A stretch of DNA of 64,000 bases from Halorhabdus salina (GTDB lineage: Archaea > Halobacteriota > Halobacteria > Halobacteriales > Haloarculaceae), in the NCBI RefSeq assembly GCF_013839425.1, contig NZ_JACDNP010000005.1:179710-243709 (forward strand), given 5' to 3'. Under the pieces are notes generated by a model, which worked only from the letters and a program-made list of their open reading frames with translations, was not told where the DNA came from and did no database searches. Numbering within the stretch: the first letter of the stretch is position 1; the number at the start of each line of letters is the position of its first letter. Made by a program: the position numbers and the translations under genes. This document shows positions 43,608 to 54,720 of this stretch, piece after piece.

Positions 43608-45677
43608 ATGAATGGCACCAGAAACACCCTCGCTGACCTGAACGAACAGTACCGGGATTCGATACCGGCAGACCTCCGACAGACCCAGCAGTTCCAGTGG
43701 TATCTCGACGAACTCCAGGAGACCCCGAAAATCGCCCGCAACGCCCACCAGCGTGTCGCGGACATGTTCGACCACTACGGAACGACCTACGACGAAGACG
43801 AGGGCGTCGTCGAGTACGACCTCGCCGCCGCAGATCCCCTCGACGAGGGGGAAAACACCTTCTACGGCCGGGTGATCCACGAGGCAATCCACGAGTTCGT
43901 CAACAAAGTCAAGAGCGGCTCGCGCGGGCTTGGCCCCGAGAAGCGGATCAAACTCCTGTTGGGCCCCGTCGGCTCCGGCAAATCGGACTTCGACCGACAG
44001 GTCCGGCGGTACTTCGAGGAGTACACCATGCGGGACGCCGGTCGGATGTACACGTTCCGGTGGACGAACCTCCGGGATGTCATCCCCGACCAGGACCCCG
44101 ACGATGACGTCGTCCGGTCACCCATGAACCAGGATCCGCTCGTCTTACTCCCCCAAAAACAGCGGGATACTGTCCTCGAAGACGTCAACGAGGCACTGGA
44201 GGCCCCATACACGATCCGCAACGAGCAGTCCCTGGATCCGGCAAGCGAGTTCTACATGGAGCGACTGCTTGCCCACTACGACGACGACCTGCAGGCGGTC
44301 GTGGAGAATCACATCGAAATCGTTCGCCTCGTCGCTGATGAGAACATGCGCCAGGCGATCGAGACGTTCGAACCCAAAGACAAGAAAAACCAGGACGAAA
44401 CGGAGTTGACGGGCGACGTCAACTACAGCAAGATCGCCGTCTACGGCGAAAGTGACCCGCGGGCGTTCGACTACTCCGGGGCCTTTTGTAATGCCAATCG
44501 GGGTATCTTCTCCGGCGAGGAGTTGCTGAAACTCCAGCGGGAATTCCTGTATGACTTCCTGCACGCGACCCAGGAGCAGACGATCAAACCACGGAACAAC
44601 CCCCGGATCGACATCGACCAGGTGATCGTCGGGCGGACGAACATGCCCGAATACAGCGAGAAGAAGGGCGACGAGAAGATGGAGGCCTTCAACGACCGGA
44701 CCAAGCGCATCGACTTCCCGTACGTCCTCTCGTATGACGATGAAGCGATGATCTACCGGAAGTTGCTCAACAATGCCGACCTGCCGGACATCCACGTTGA
44801 GCCACACACGTTGGAGATGGCAGGCCTGTTCGGCGTCCTCACCCGCATCGAAGAGCCAGACGAGGCCTCGGTGTCGTTACTCCAGAAGGCCAAAGCCTAC
44901 AACGGCGAGAGCGAGGCCGAGGACGTCGACGTCAAGAAGTTGCGCGAGGAGGCCACAGAGAGCGCCGAGATCGGCGAGGGCATGGACGGCGTCTCTCCGC
45001 GATTCATCGGCGACGAAATCGCCGAAGCGATCATGGACTCGATGCACCGCGACCGGGAGTTCCTCTCCCCGCTGACGACCTTCAACCACTTCGAGGCCAA
45101 TCTCGAACACCACGGATCGATCCCCCAGGAGCGCTTCGAGACCTACTACCGGTATCTCGAACTCACCCGCGAGGAGTACCGCGATCGGGCGATCGACGAC
45201 GTGCGCCACGCCCTGGCATACGATGTCGAAGAGATCCAGCGCCAGGGCGAGAAGTACATGGACCACGTCATGGCTTACATCGACGACGACACCGTCGAGG
45301 ACGAACTCACCGGCCGGGAGACCGACCCCGACGAGCAGTTCCTCCGCAGCGTCGAGGAACATTTGGATATCCCCGCAGATCGCAAAGACGACTTCCGCCA
45401 GGAGGTCTCGAACTGGGTCTCCCGCCGGGCACGCGAGGGCGACACGTTCAGTCCGCAGGACAACGACCGCCTGCGCCGGGCCTTAGAGCGGAAACTCTGG
45501 GCCGATAAGAAACACAACATCAACTTCTCGGCACTGGTCGCCAGCTCCGAGATGGACGACGACGACCGAAACGCCTGGATCGAGGCCTTAGTCGAGCAGG
45601 GATACTCTCGGTCTGGTGCCGTCGAAGTCCTCGAGTTCGCGGGCGCGGAGGTCGCAAAGACCGAACTCGAAGAATGA
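43608..45677 (+). CDS. prkA: PrkA-family serine protein kinase
   Basis: The 689-residue protein has a AAA+ domain with Walker A in KLLLGPVGSGKSDFDRQVRR near residue 120, and a C-terminal PrkA domain. FCNANRGIFSGEELLKLQREF, IIVGRTNMPEYSEKK-like VIVGRTNMPEYSEKKGDEK and FEAFNDRTKRIDFPYVL follow the bacterial PrkA/YeaG pattern. Family members phosphorylate themselves and are linked to starvation, sporulation and stress. It starts a four-gene operon; the next gene overlaps it by 4 bp. Target proteins in archaea are unknown. Confidence 0.94.
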   Translation: MNGTRNTLADLNEQYRDSIPADLRQTQQFQWYLDELQETPKIARNAHQRVADMFDHYGTTYDEDEGVVEYDLAAADPLDEGENTFYGRVIHEAIHEFVNKVKSGSRGLGPEKRIKLLLGPVGSGKSDFDRQVRRYFEEYTMRDAGRMYTFRWTNLRDVIPDQDPDDDVVRSPMNQDPLVLLPQKQRDTVLEDVNEALEAPYTIRNEQSLDPASEFYMERLLAHYDDDLQAVVENHIEIVRLVADENMRQAIETFEPKDKKNQDETELTGDVNYSKIAVYGESDPRAFDYSGAFCNANRGIFSGEELLKLQREFLYDFLHATQEQTIKPRNNPRIDIDQVIVGRTNMPEYSEKKGDEKMEAFNDRTKRIDFPYVLSYDDEAMIYRKLLNNADLPDIHVEPHTLEMAGLFGVLTRIEEPDEASVSLLQKAKAYNGESEAEDVDVKKLREEATESAEIGEGMDGVSPRFIGDEIAEAIMDSMHRDREFLSPLTTFNHFEANLEHHGSIPQERFETYYRYLELTREEYRDRAIDDVRHALAYDVEEIQRQGEKYMDHVMAYIDDDTVEDELTGRETDPDEQFLRSVEEHLDIPADRKDDFRQEVSNWVSRRAREGDTFSPQDNDRLRRALERKLWADKKHNINFSALVASSEMDDDDRNAWIEALVEQGYSRSGAVEVLEFAGAEVAKTELEE

Positions 45678-47989
45678 CCACCGAACGTGACCCGGGCCGG
45701 GCTGAAGGGCCTGACGACGCCCAGCAGTATCTCACAAACGCCAACGAGCAACTGGCCGCGACCTACGAGCCGCCGATGACGCTGTCTGACTACGTCGAGA
45801 CGATCCTCGCCGAGCCACGGCTGGCAGCCGACGCCAGTACGTACCTCCTGGATGCGATCGAAGCCGCGGGGACCCGGACCGTCATCGAAGAGGGCGAGGA
45901 GCGCGAGCGCTACCGGTTTTTCGACGATCCGTACAACGATGGCGAACACGCCATCCTGGGCAACACGGACGTCCTCAACGACCTCGTCGACGACCTCCGG
46001 ACGATCGCCGCCCGCCGGGGCAAAGCGGAGAAGATCATCTGGCTGGCTGGCCCGACAGCCACGGGCAAGTCGGAACTCAAACGCTGTCTGATCAACGGCC
46101 TCCGTGCGTACTCCCGGAGTGATGCGGGTCGGCGCTACACTGTCGAGTGGAACCTTTCGGGAGCCAGCGAAACCGGGGGACGTCTCACCTACGGCGATCA
46201 CCCATCCGACGAAGACGACTGGCTGGAGAGTCCGGTCCAGACCCATCCGCTATCGGTATTTCCGCGGGCAGTCAGGCAGGATCTCCTGGCCACATTGAGT
46301 ACGCGCCTCGGGGACCATACCGACGTGAACGTCCAGAGCGATCTGGATCCGTTCTCGCGAGTTGCCTACGAGTATCTCGAAGACCAGTATCGCCGCGATG
46401 GGGCCCAAGAGCTGTTCACGGCGGTGACGGACCCGGATCATCTCCGGGTGAAGAACTACGTTGTCGACGTCGGCCAGGGCATCGGCGTGTTACACGCCGA
46501 AGACGAGGGGACGCCAAAGGAACGCCTCGTCGGATCCTGGATGCCGGGGATGTTACGCGAACTCGATTCGCGCGGGCGAAAGAACCCCCAAGCGTTCTCC
46601 TACGACGGCGTGCTCAGCCAGGGCAACGGCCTGCTGACCATCGTCGAGGACGCAGCCCAGCACGCGGATCTCCTGCGGAAGTTGCTGAACGTCCCCGACG
46701 AGCAGTCGGTCAAACTCGACCGTGGCATCGAGATGGATGTCGACACGCAACTGTTGATCATCTCGAACCCGGATCTCGAAGCGCAATTGGACAAACACGC
46801 CGATCGGGGCGGTTCGGATCCGCTGAAAGCACTCAAACGCCGCCTGGACAAACACGAGTTCGGATACCTGACGACGCTGTCGCTGGAAGCCCAACTCCTC
46901 CACCGCGAGCTGACTGGTGACCCTACCGTCTGGACCGCTGACTCTTACGACGAGCTGGCCGATCGCATCCGCGAGCCACTGACCGTCGACGTCAGAGGTG
47001 GATCGGGCGTGACCGATATCGAACTCGCCCCGCTTACGATCGAAGCCGCTGCGCTGTACGACGTCGTCTCTCGCCTCGCAGAGCGTGATCTCCCGAGCTC
47101 ACTGAACTTCGTCGAGAAGGCGCTGATCTTCGATCGCGGCTATCACGAAGACGGCAACGAACGGATCGATGCCGCCGAGTTCGAGTTTGACTCGGACGCC
47201 CCGGACGGCGACCGTGGCATCCCCGTCACCTACACCCGGGACATCATTGCCGACCTGCTGCACGCCGACCGGGACCGGCATCACCCCGAACTGGACGTGG
47301 CGTCGGTGATCATGCCAGGCGACGTGCTGGACGCTTTGGCTTCCGGATTGATTGACGCGCCAGTGTTCGGAGAGAGTGAGGTCGAGACGTTCGCCAAGCG
47401 CGTCACGCAGGTCGAAACCTACATCCGGTCTCGCCAGGAGGCCGACGTTCTCGATGCGATGCTCAAAGAGAAACGCGTCGAGCGCGAGACCGTCGCCGAG
47501 TACGTCGAAGCCGTCTACGCCTGGGCGACGGATGGTCGTGTCGAGAACGATCGAGGCGAAGACGTGCCACCGGATCCACTGACGATGCGAGTATTCGAGG
47601 TCGAACATCTCGGTCGGTTCACGGAAAGTCACTACGACGGCAACGAACCGGGGGAAGCGGTCCGAGCATTCCGGAACGACCGGATCGTCACGGCAGTCAA
47701 CCGCCACGCCTGGGAATCCCGCGACGAGGGCTTTACCGTCGAGGAGTTCGAACCCGAATCGATCCCTGTTATCGAATCGATCCTCGGCAGTCACGACTGG
47801 GAAACCGTCCGTCGGACCTTCGAGGACTTCGAGCCGGGCCAGTGGGCAGATCCACCACAGGGAACGGAGACCGAACGCGTCAAAGGCCGGACGATCGACC
47901 GGCTCGTCGACGAATTCGGATACAGCCTGGCGTCGGCGGAACTGACCAGTCGATACGTCCTCGACGGGGTGGCCCACCGATGGGACTGA
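45674..47989 (+). CDS. Second PrkA-like AAA+ kinase (long variant)
   Basis: The 771-residue protein is a diverged PrkA paralogue: Walker A in [20 protein letters not shown] near residue 125, a conserved [21 protein letters not shown], and a C-terminal helical half unlike the first PrkA. It is longer than usual for PrkA (about 640-690). Having two PrkA-type proteins in one operon is typical of haloarchaea and some bacteria, and suggests a hetero-oligomer or kinase/substrate pair; that is inference. It overlaps prkA by 4 bp and the YeaH-like gene by 10 bp. Confidence 0.85.
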   Translation: MTTERDPGRAEGPDDAQQYLTNANEQLAATYEPPMTLSDYVETILAEPRLAADASTYLLDAIEAAGTRTVIEEGEERERYRFFDDPYNDGEHAILGNTDVLNDLVDDLRTIAARRGKAEKIIWLAGPTATGKSELKRCLINGLRAYSRSDAGRRYTVEWNLSGASETGGRLTYGDHPSDEDDWLESPVQTHPLSVFPRAVRQDLLATLSTRLGDHTDVNVQSDLDPFSRVAYEYLEDQYRRDGAQELFTAVTDPDHLRVKNYVVDVGQGIGVLHAEDEGTPKERLVGSWMPGMLRELDSRGRKNPQAFSYDGVLSQGNGLLTIVEDAAQHADLLRKLLNVPDEQSVKLDRGIEMDVDTQLLIISNPDLEAQLDKHADRGGSDPLKALKRRLDKHEFGYLTTLSLEAQLLHRELTGDPTVWTADSYDELADRIREPLTVDVRGGSGVTDIELAPLTIEAAALYDVVSRLAERDLPSSLNFVEKALIFDRGYHEDGNERIDAAEFEFDSDAPDGDRGIPVTYTRDIIADLLHADRDRHHPELDVASVIMPGDVLDALASGLIDAPVFGESEVETFAKRVTQVETYIRSRQEADVLDAMLKEKRVERETVAEYVEAVYAWATDGRVENDRGEDVPPDPLTMRVFEVEHLGRFTESHYDGNEPGEAVRAFRNDRIVTAVNRHAWESRDEGFTVEEFEPESIPVIESILGSHDWETVRRTFEDFEPGQWADPPQGTETERVKGRTIDRLVDEFGYSLASAELTSRYVLDGVAHRWD

Positions 47990-49287
47990 GAGCGGACCTC
48001 GAACGCTACCGGCAGGTTGGCGAACAGCGCCGCCAGGACCTCGCCGAGTTCATCCAGTATGGCGACCTCGGGCAGAGCCGGGCCGACCAGGTCCACATTC
48101 CGATCAAGATCGTCGACCTGCCAGAGTTCGCGTACGATCAGCGTGATGCGGGCGGCGTCGGACAGGGACAGGGAGAAACGCCGGACGTGGGCGATCCGGT
48201 GGGCCAACCACAGCCTGGCGACGGCGAGGACGGTGATCCGGGCGAAGAAGGTGGGGAACACGACTACTACGAGATGGATCCCGAGGAGTTCGCCGCGGAA
48301 CTCGACGAGGAACTTGGACTGGATCTTGACCCGAAAGGCAAGTCCGTCATCGAGGAGACAGAGGGTGACTACACTGACGTCACCCGGTCAGGTCCTTCGA
48401 GTACGCTCGACTTCGAGACGCTGTTCAAGCGCGGCCTCAAGCGGAAACTGGCGATGGACTTCGACGAGGACTACGTCCGGGAGGCGCTGAAAGTCGAGGG
48501 GTGGGGCCCCAAAGATGTGTTCACCTGGGCGCGGGAGAACCGGATCCCCGTCTCCAGGGGCTGGATCGACAGTGCATACGAGGACCTGCCGGTCGAGGCG
48601 CGCGATGAATGGGATTCGATCGAGTCGATGAAGGCGGCCGTCGACCGGGAACACCCAGCCGATCGGGTTCGTCGCGAAGGCATCTCCGAGATTCCGTTTC
48701 GCCGCCAGGACGAACGCTACCGCTATCCCGAGACTATCGAACGCAAGGAACGCAACGTCGTCGTCGTCAACATTCGAGACGTCTCCGGGTCGATGCGCGA
48801 ACAGAAGCGCGAACTGGTCGAGCGAACGTTCACGCCACTGGACTGGTATCTCCAGGGTAAGTACGACAACGCCGAGTTCGTCTACATCGCTCACGACGCC
48901 GACGCCTGGGAAGTCGAACGCACCGAGTTCTTCGGGATCCGGAGCGGCGGCGGGACCCGAATTTCCAGCGCATACGAACTCACCCAGGAGCGACTCGAGA
49001 CGGCTTACCCGTTCAACGAGTGGAACCGTTACGTCCTCGCGGCCGGCGATAGCGAGAACTCTAGCAACGACACAGAGGAGCGCGTCATCCCCCTGCTGGA
49101 AGCAATCGATGCAAACCTCCACGCCTACGTCGAAACCCAACCCGGTGGGGAAGCGATCAACGCCACTCACGCCGAGGAGGTACAGCGACACTTCGGCGGA
49201 ACCGACGAGGTCGCCGTCGCCTACGTCAACGAACCGGGCGACGTCACCGACGCGATCTACGACATTCTCAGTACGGAGGCATCATGA
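47980..49287 (+). CDS. YeaH/YhbH-family protein with VWA-like domain
   Basis: The protein is about 435 residues from the ATG at 47980. [20 protein letters not shown] begins the family, an acidic Gly-rich linker follows (about 60-100), and a VWA-like domain carries the metal site [20 protein letters not shown] near residue 266. [15 protein letters not shown] and [16 protein letters not shown] motifs follow. In E. coli YeaH works with the kinase YeaG (PrkA). The 10-bp overlap with the upstream gene and 4-bp overlap with SpoVR support one complex or pathway. Confidence 0.9.
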   Translation: MGLRADLERYRQVGEQRRQDLAEFIQYGDLGQSRADQVHIPIKIVDLPEFAYDQRDAGGVGQGQGETPDVGDPVGQPQPGDGEDGDPGEEGGEHDYYEMDPEEFAAELDEELGLDLDPKGKSVIEETEGDYTDVTRSGPSSTLDFETLFKRGLKRKLAMDFDEDYVREALKVEGWGPKDVFTWARENRIPVSRGWIDSAYEDLPVEARDEWDSIESMKAAVDREHPADRVRREGISEIPFRRQDERYRYPETIERKERNVVVVNIRDVSGSMREQKRELVERTFTPLDWYLQGKYDNAEFVYIAHDADAWEVERTEFFGIRSGGGTRISSAYELTQERLETAYPFNEWNRYVLAAGDSENSSNDTEERVIPLLEAIDANLHAYVETQPGGEAINATHAEEVQRHFGGTDEVAVAYVNEPGDVTDAIYDILSTEAS

Positions 49288-51317
49288 ACACGATCGAGAA
49301 CCGCACCGAAGCGAAAGAGACTGCCCGACGGCTGGAGAAACCTGTCGAGCTTGCGGGCAAGTTAGCCCGAAAGCTCGGCCTCGATCCCTACCCCGTCAAT
49401 TACTGGATCGTCGACTACGCGGAGATGAACCAGCTGATCGCCTACGGCGGCTTCCAGCACCGCTATCCCCACTGGCGATGGGGCATGGCCTACGACCGCC
49501 AGCGCAAGCAGGGTCAGTTCCTCGGCGGCAAAGCCTTCGAGATTGTCAACAACGACAATCCAGCCCACGCGTTCCTCCAGGAGTCCAATTCCCTGGCCGA
49601 CCAGAAGGCCGTGATCACCCACGTTGAGGCTCATGCAGACTTCTTCGCTAACAACGAGTGGTTCGGGCTGTTCACCGACAGCGATTCGACCCAGGGGGCG
49701 GACGCCGAGGCAGACCACCAATCGAACAGTCCCGACGCGAGTGCAATGCTGGCCCGGCATGCCGATCGGATTCGGGAGATCATGGCGGACCCCGAGATCG
49801 ACCGGGAAGCTGTCGAGCGCTGGATCGATCACGCTCTCTGTCTCGAAGACACCATCGACCAACACGCCGCCTACCGACCAGTCAGAGACCAGGCCGAGGC
49901 CCGTGAGACAGACGAATCAACTGACCCCGACGTCGACGATCTTGATCTCTCGGCGGAAGTGACGAGCCAGGTGTTTGACGAAGAACAGCTGGCAGACGAC
50001 GCCGAATCGGAATCGACGTCATTCCCGGCCGAACCCGTCGAAGACGTCCTCGGCTTCCTGCTCGCAGAAGGCACACAGTACGACGCTGAAGCGGGCAAAG
50101 CCGTCGAAATGGACGACTGGCAGGCCGAGATCCTCGAAATGCTGCGACGCGAGGCCTACTACTTCGCCCCCCAGAAGATGACGAAGGTGCTCAACGAGGG
50201 CTGGGCGGCCTACTGGGAGTCGATGATGATGGGCGAGGAAGCGTTTGCCGGCACTGACGAATTTCTCACCTATGCCGACCACCAGGCCCGCGTGCTGGGG
50301 TCGTCGGGACTGAACCCCTACAAACTCGGGAAGGAGCTGTGGGAGTACGTCGAGAACCGGACGAACCGGCGAGAGATCCTCGAACGATTGCTTCGCGTCG
50401 AGGGCGTCACCTGGCGGACGCTCGGGGAGTCTGTCGACTTCGATCACGTTCGTGAGTTGCTTCGGCCGCCTGCGTGGCTTCAAAACGTTCCTGGCTGGCT
50501 AGAGCGTATCGACCCGGACGACCCGAGAGTCGACGCCGATGCACTATCTCGTGCTCGGGGTGGCGAACTCGATGTCGACCGATACCCTTGGGCGGTGCTG
50601 ACGTACGAGGGACTCGCTCAGCGCCATTACTCGCTGTTGAAACCCCAACACAGAGGCTTTCTCGAACGGGCCGGCCAGTCCGAACGCGAGTCGATCGCCC
50701 GATACCTCTTCGACGATCAGCGCTACGACAGCGTCGAGGACGCACTGGCAGACGTCGAGTACACCCGCGGGTGGGATCGTATGCGCGAGATCCGCGAAAG
50801 TCACAACGACGTGACGTTCCTCGATGCCTACCTGACCGACGAGTTCGTGACGGCAAACGACTACTTCGCCTACGAACACAGCCACAAGACTGGTGACTTC
50901 CGGGTCTCCAGTACCGATCCCGACGACGTCAAGCGCAAGCTGATGCTCCGGTTTACCAACTTCGGGAAACCAACGATCGTCGTCGAGGACGCAAACTACG
51001 ACAACAGTGGGGAACTCCTACTCGCCCACCGATATAACGGCGTGATGCTCGACATCGAACAAGCGACGGACGTCCTCGAACGCGTTTTCGAACTGTGGGG
51101 CCGGCCGGTCACTCTCCTCACGATCACCAAGGAGTTCGACGATCACGACGTGGAAGTGGCTCGTCGTCGCGACGAGGAACCAGAGCCCGTCGAAGTCGGG
51201 AAGCGACTGCGCTACGATGGCGAGCGGGTCTCGATCGATACCGTTGACTGGTCGACCGTCGAGCACCTGGCCGCCGACGATATTGACTACGACACGAAAC
51301 CCGAGGAGTGGCTGTAA
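49284..51317 (+). CDS. SpoVR family protein (YcgB-like)
   Basis: The 677-residue protein carries the SpoVR signature: [51 protein letters not shown] with potential metal ligands, [15 protein letters not shown], and [16 protein letters not shown]. SpoVR in Bacillus acts in cortex formation, and homologues co-occur with PrkA and YeaH in bacteria and haloarchaea, where no spores exist, so the shared function must be broader. It is longer than bacterial SpoVR (about 470-510) because of an acidic insert around residues 200-260. Confidence 0.93.
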   Translation: MNTIENRTEAKETARRLEKPVELAGKLARKLGLDPYPVNYWIVDYAEMNQLIAYGGFQHRYPHWRWGMAYDRQRKQGQFLGGKAFEIVNNDNPAHAFLQESNSLADQKAVITHVEAHADFFANNEWFGLFTDSDSTQGADAEADHQSNSPDASAMLARHADRIREIMADPEIDREAVERWIDHALCLEDTIDQHAAYRPVRDQAEARETDESTDPDVDDLDLSAEVTSQVFDEEQLADDAESESTSFPAEPVEDVLGFLLAEGTQYDAEAGKAVEMDDWQAEILEMLRREAYYFAPQKMTKVLNEGWAAYWESMMMGEEAFAGTDEFLTYADHQARVLGSSGLNPYKLGKELWEYVENRTNRREILERLLRVEGVTWRTLGESVDFDHVRELLRPPAWLQNVPGWLERIDPDDPRVDADALSRARGGELDVDRYPWAVLTYEGLAQRHYSLLKPQHRGFLERAGQSERESIARYLFDDQRYDSVEDALADVEYTRGWDRMREIRESHNDVTFLDAYLTDEFVTANDYFAYEHSHKTGDFRVSSTDPDDVKRKLMLRFTNFGKPTIVVEDANYDNSGELLLAHRYNGVMLDIEQATDVLERVFELWGRPVTLLTITKEFDDHDVEVARRRDEEPEPVEVGKRLRYDGERVSIDTVDWSTVEHLAADDIDYDTKPEEWL

Positions 51318-51641
51318 GCTAATTTATCACAGATAATAACTGTAGGTCGGTTGCTATAATCGGACCTGATCCGCTCGAAATATATTATTCTAACGTGTAT
51401 TCGAGGAAGATAGACGTGACTACCGCATCTATATTCCGAATAGAGGAATGAGATAATAAATCCATTCAGAGTATTAGTGAGTATTTGGTCTGTAATATCC
51501 CGATTATCAAAATTTTAGCCGATTTTTCGCAATGCGAAAGCACCGGCGACTGTTTTTACGTGCGAGGGTATTAGGTATAGCGAGAACGACGGACTGAGCC
51601 CAGAAGCGTCTGGCACGTCCGTCGGACCGAACCACACAACG
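51318..51641. other. AT-rich intergenic region upstream of the SipW cluster
   Basis: No gene is visible in these 324 bp, which are much richer in A+T than the neighbours. A perfect inverted repeat TTTCGC-AAT-GCGAAA lies at 51525-51539, and a TTTTTACG TATA-like element at about 51553-51560, some 80 nt before the start of the first substrate gene. Together they make a plausible regulated promoter with an operator. Confidence 0.55.
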
Positions 51642-52184
51642 ATGACAGAGATAGAACTCACACGACGACGGATTCTTGCAGGGGTACTGGTAATCGGCCT
51701 CGCCGCGGCGGCGGCCGGTGTCGGGACGTTCGCCCTGTTCAGCGACGAAGCGACCTCACCAGATAATACGATCAATGCAGGAACACTCAATCTAGATCCT
51801 GTTGACGGCAATTTCACTGTGGATAATATCTATCCGACACAGAGTACAACCCAAAACATCACGACAAGTTATCAGGAGAGTGGAGACATTGGATCAAACC
51901 TCAATGTGTCAATTTCCACTGCTGACCCTTCAAATGCTTTCTCCGACCAATTAGATGTCGATAGTGCTGTTCTCAAAGTCGATGGTTCGACAGTGGAGAC
52001 CCTTGCTGACAGCGGAACCCTCTCAGACCTCGAAGGGACACACTCTGGATTAACGACACTCAATGGTGGCGAAGATATCGCCCTTGAGGTGACATTCACG
52101 CTAGGTGAGGATACATCCAACACGTTCCAAGGAGACAGCCTAGATATCACAGTGTCGTTCAACGCAACCCAGCAAACGGAATAG
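51642..52184 (+). CDS. SipW-type exported TasA/camelysin-like protein
   Basis: The 180-residue protein begins with a twin-Arg-like charged start and hydrophobic core (RRRILAGVLVIGLAAAAAGVGTFALFSDEATS). The A-x-F-S-D-E pattern after the core is the SipW-dependent cleavage signature. The rest is a Thr/Ser-rich beta domain (INAGTLNLDPVDGNFTVDN to LDITVSFNA) as in TasA/camelysin proteins that build extracellular fibres in Bacillus. The next gene encodes the matching signal peptidase, so a fibre or surface coat is inferred. Confidence 0.82.
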   Translation: MTEIELTRRRILAGVLVIGLAAAAAGVGTFALFSDEATSPDNTINAGTLNLDPVDGNFTVDNIYPTQSTTQNITTSYQESGDIGSNLNVSISTADPSNAFSDQLDVDSAVLKVDGSTVETLADSGTLSDLEGTHSGLTTLNGGEDIALEVTFTLGEDTSNTFQGDSLDITVSFNATQQTE

Positions 52185-52251
52185 TAATCCTATTCAGACG
52201 ATCACTGGACCTGCCTTCCCGAATCCGGGCGGAGAATGATTCGGTAACGTG

Positions 52252-52821
52252 ATGGGACGACTACAGGGAGACTGGAAACGGATAGGCAAGATCGCAGTAG
52301 TCATTGCTTTCCTCGTCGTTTTCGTCGGCGTTCTCATCACGACAGTTCCACAAGTGGCCGGTGCCGATCATAGTTACGTAGTTCTTTCTGACAGCATGTC
52401 GCCGTCGATCCAGGCTGGCTCGGTCGTGCTGGTGAGCGAGGTGCCAACCGACACCATCGAGAGTAGTGACGTCATTACGTTTCAAGAACGCAAGAATGAC
52501 GGCACAAAGACGCGAGTTACCCACCGCGTTGTCGACGTGATATCAGACGGCGAGACGCAACAATTCCGAACGCAAGGCGACGCGAACAGCAACCCGGACC
52601 CCCAATTGGTCTCGGCAAATTCGGTCATCGGCGTTGTACAGTTTCATCTGCCGTTGATCGGTTATTTGTTCGACTTCGCTGACTCACCCATAGGAATTGC
52701 CGCCCTGATTATCGTCCCAGCGGTGTTACTCGTCGGATTCGAAGCGAGAGACCTCTACAGGGCAGTTACCGAGTCAGGAGCTGAATCGTCTGAAGAGTCC
52801 GACGATGGGGGTGCTGACTGA
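52252..52821 (+). CDS. Signal peptidase I, SipW/archaeal type
   Basis: The 189-residue membrane protease has an N-terminal helix (KIAVVIAFLVVFVGVLIT), the nucleophile Ser48 in VVLSDSMSPSIQAGS, and a catalytic His91 in TRVTHRVVDV where bacterial enzymes have Lys, the ER/archaeal Ser-His arrangement. GDANSNPDPQLV and a second helix near 145-165 complete the family. It sits between two proteins with SipW-type signals and is presumably dedicated to them. GTG at 52249 is a possible start; the ATG at 52252 is preferred. Confidence 0.9.
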   Translation: MGRLQGDWKRIGKIAVVIAFLVVFVGVLITTVPQVAGADHSYVVLSDSMSPSIQAGSVVLVSEVPTDTIESSDVITFQERKNDGTKTRVTHRVVDVISDGETQQFRTQGDANSNPDPQLVSANSVIGVVQFHLPLIGYLFDFADSPIGIAALIIVPAVLLVGFEARDLYRAVTESGAESSEESDDGGAD

Positions 52822-53839
52822 CGTGGCGCGTGTTCGTCTCTGGACGCTCATCCTGATCGGCGGTGTGTTGCTCGTCAGTGCTGCCATGGTGGGCGGCACA
52901 GCAACCTACGCACTGTTTTCGGACTCAACGCAGGCGAGCGGGACGATTCAAGCGGCTGAATCGTTCGCCACGACGCCGCCGAACGGCTGCGCCTACGACG
53001 ATATCAATGGCAACGGTGTCTGGAACCAGGGGGAACCATCATACGACGAAAGTGAACTGTACTCCTTCAATGACGAATCCGTCACGCTTGTGATCCCCGA
53101 AGATTGTGGGCCGATCGAAAACTCAGGGAACATCGATATTACAGCTGGGTCTGTCACTGCCAACACAGGCTTTGAAACAAGCGGTCTTGGGAGTCTCTCA
53201 ATATCGGCTACGAAGGGCGCTGTAGATCTGCAAGATGAGCAACTCCTGTCGAATCTCAGGGTATCGATAACGGCGAGCGGACCTGTAAACATTAATAATG
53301 TTTCCGTTCTCTCACGGTGGGGTAGTCTCTTTAACTCCCCAGGAATCGCCATCTCGGGCAACTCCCTTTCAACTGTCGACGCAGAAATGGGAGCAAACAG
53401 GAACCAAATTCGGCTGAGAGCTACCGGCGGAGATATCGATGGAACGGGAATGTCACTGACAGCGCCAGGCAACTTTTTCAGTGATGGTAATATTCAATTA
53501 GAATCAAATGGGAACATAAAACTCGAGAATGCTGCGCTTGACGCTAGCGACGAGATGTCGTCGGATCTAGCTAGTCCCGAGAATACCCTGTTCGTAGACG
53601 GATTGTCCGTCAGCGATTCGGACGATAGGCTGGTGTACACGCCCCCAAATGTCACAGTAGAAGGGACACCGAGTAGCGGAAACGTGATTCAAGGAAGCAC
53701 CACCCTTGCCACCATGAATTCTCTCGATGTGTCCGCCAGAGGTTCGAATTTTTCCCGTAACGACGTCGTCCTCGAAGAAACGACCGACTGGGAGAAACTC
53801 GGTGAACGACTGAACGTCTCAGTATCGCCCCCCGAATAG
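52805..53839 (+). CDS. SipW-type exported protein with beta-repeat body
   Basis: The 344-residue protein has a long N-terminal hydrophobic segment (VRLWTLILIGGVLLVSAAMVGGTATYALFSD) with the A-L-F-S-D cleavage motif. The body alternates short strand motifs with Asn/Ser-rich turns (SGNIDITAGSVTA, LSISATKGAVDLQD, GNIQLESNGNIKLEN), like right-handed beta-helix adhesins. It overlaps the signal peptidase gene by 17 bp, so they are co-translated. An IS6 element starts immediately after its stop, which lies inside the target duplication, so the gene end is intact. Confidence 0.8.
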   Translation: MGVLTDVARVRLWTLILIGGVLLVSAAMVGGTATYALFSDSTQASGTIQAAESFATTPPNGCAYDDINGNGVWNQGEPSYDESELYSFNDESVTLVIPEDCGPIENSGNIDITAGSVTANTGFETSGLGSLSISATKGAVDLQDEQLLSNLRVSITASGPVNINNVSVLSRWGSLFNSPGIAISGNSLSTVDAEMGANRNQIRLRATGGDIDGTGMSLTAPGNFFSDGNIQLESNGNIKLENAALDASDEMSSDLASPENTLFVDGLSVSDSDDRLVYTPPNVTVEGTPSSGNVIQGSTTLATMNSLDVSARGSNFSRNDVVLEETTDWEKLGERLNVSVSPPE

Positions 53840-54536
53840 GGTCGTGTTTAGTTTAGGGAGTTCCACCATCGTGCGAAGCTCTGGAGCCAATTTTCGGCTG
53901 TTTCCGGTTCGACGTGTCTGAAACAGTTTGAGAACGAAGATGTTCGGCGTTTTACCTCACGGAAGATACGTTCGACACTGTTCCGATTTCCGCTGCGTTC
54001 AACCTGAAATCGGAGCCCGACTCGTTGAAGCGCAGTTTGGAGATGTTGGGCACCATCGACGAGAAACACGGCGTTGTCGACATCGTGTTTCTCGCGGAGT
54101 TCCTGCAAGAACATCTCAGTCAACGCGGTCGTAGTCGTCGAATAGAGCTGTATATGCAGCAATTCGTTCGTTTTTGGATCCGCAGCGGCGTACAGCCAGT
54201 ACCGCTGGTCGTTGATCCGAATCACTGTTTCGTCCAGCGCAACTTGATTCGGAGCTTTCCCGCTGACTGGCTGTAGATCGGCTTTCTGTACCCAATCGTG
54301 GACGGCTTTCCGCGATCGTTGGACACCGAACTTCTCAAGTTCCGAAACGGTATTCGAAAGTGATAGTCCCGCAAGATGCAATCGAATACCGAGCTCCATC
54401 AGCCGGCGCGGTGTCCGCTCACGCTCCACAAAATCTAACTCAATCCAATCGCTACTGCCACTGAGGCGTGTGATTTCTGGCATAGAGCACCATCAAATCA
54501 TCACGCCTCACTTTTCACGCTTAACTAAACACCGCC
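53840..54536. mobile_element. IS6-family insertion sequence with 8-bp target duplication
   Basis: The element is 697 bp. Left end GGTCGTGTTTAGTTTAGGG and right end (reverse complement) GGCGGTGTTTAGTTAAGCG match over 13 of the first 15 bases. The direct repeat CCGAATAG flanks it at 53832-53839 and 54537-54544. It contains one transposase gene on the minus strand. Preserved ends and target duplication indicate a fairly recent insertion. Confidence 0.9.
53848..54483 (-). CDS. IS6-family transposase
   Basis: The 211-residue transposase has a helix-turn-helix start (LMELGIRLHLAGLSLSNTVSEL, then RKAVHDWVQKADLQ) and a DDE core: Asp in NQVALDETVIRINDQRYWLY, Asp in AVFLVDGAQHLQTAL, and Glu in NSVERIFREVKRRT. 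Lengths and motifs fit short haloarchaeal IS6 (ISH14-like) elements. The frame is intact and could be active. Confidence 0.93.
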   Translation of the reverse strand: MPEITRLSGSSDWIELDFVERERTPRRLMELGIRLHLAGLSLSNTVSELEKFGVQRSRKAVHDWVQKADLQPVSGKAPNQVALDETVIRINDQRYWLYAAADPKTNELLHIQLYSTTTTALTEMFLQELREKHDVDNAVFLVDGAQHLQTALQRVGLRFQVERSGNRNSVERIFREVKRRTSSFSNCFRHVEPETAENWLQSFARWWNSLN

Positions 54537-54720
54537 CCGAATAGCATACGAAGACTTAACTTTCGGATTGTTATATTGCCATCATCAAGCACTTCGGAAC
54601 CCTAAATTAAGCACATTTTTAAATCCTGAGTCGTACTGAAAGGATGCTAATCACAGGCCATTTTTCGATTTGATAAATGGGGCCATGGGTTGATATACGT
54701 CACTACCCCAAGATATACCA

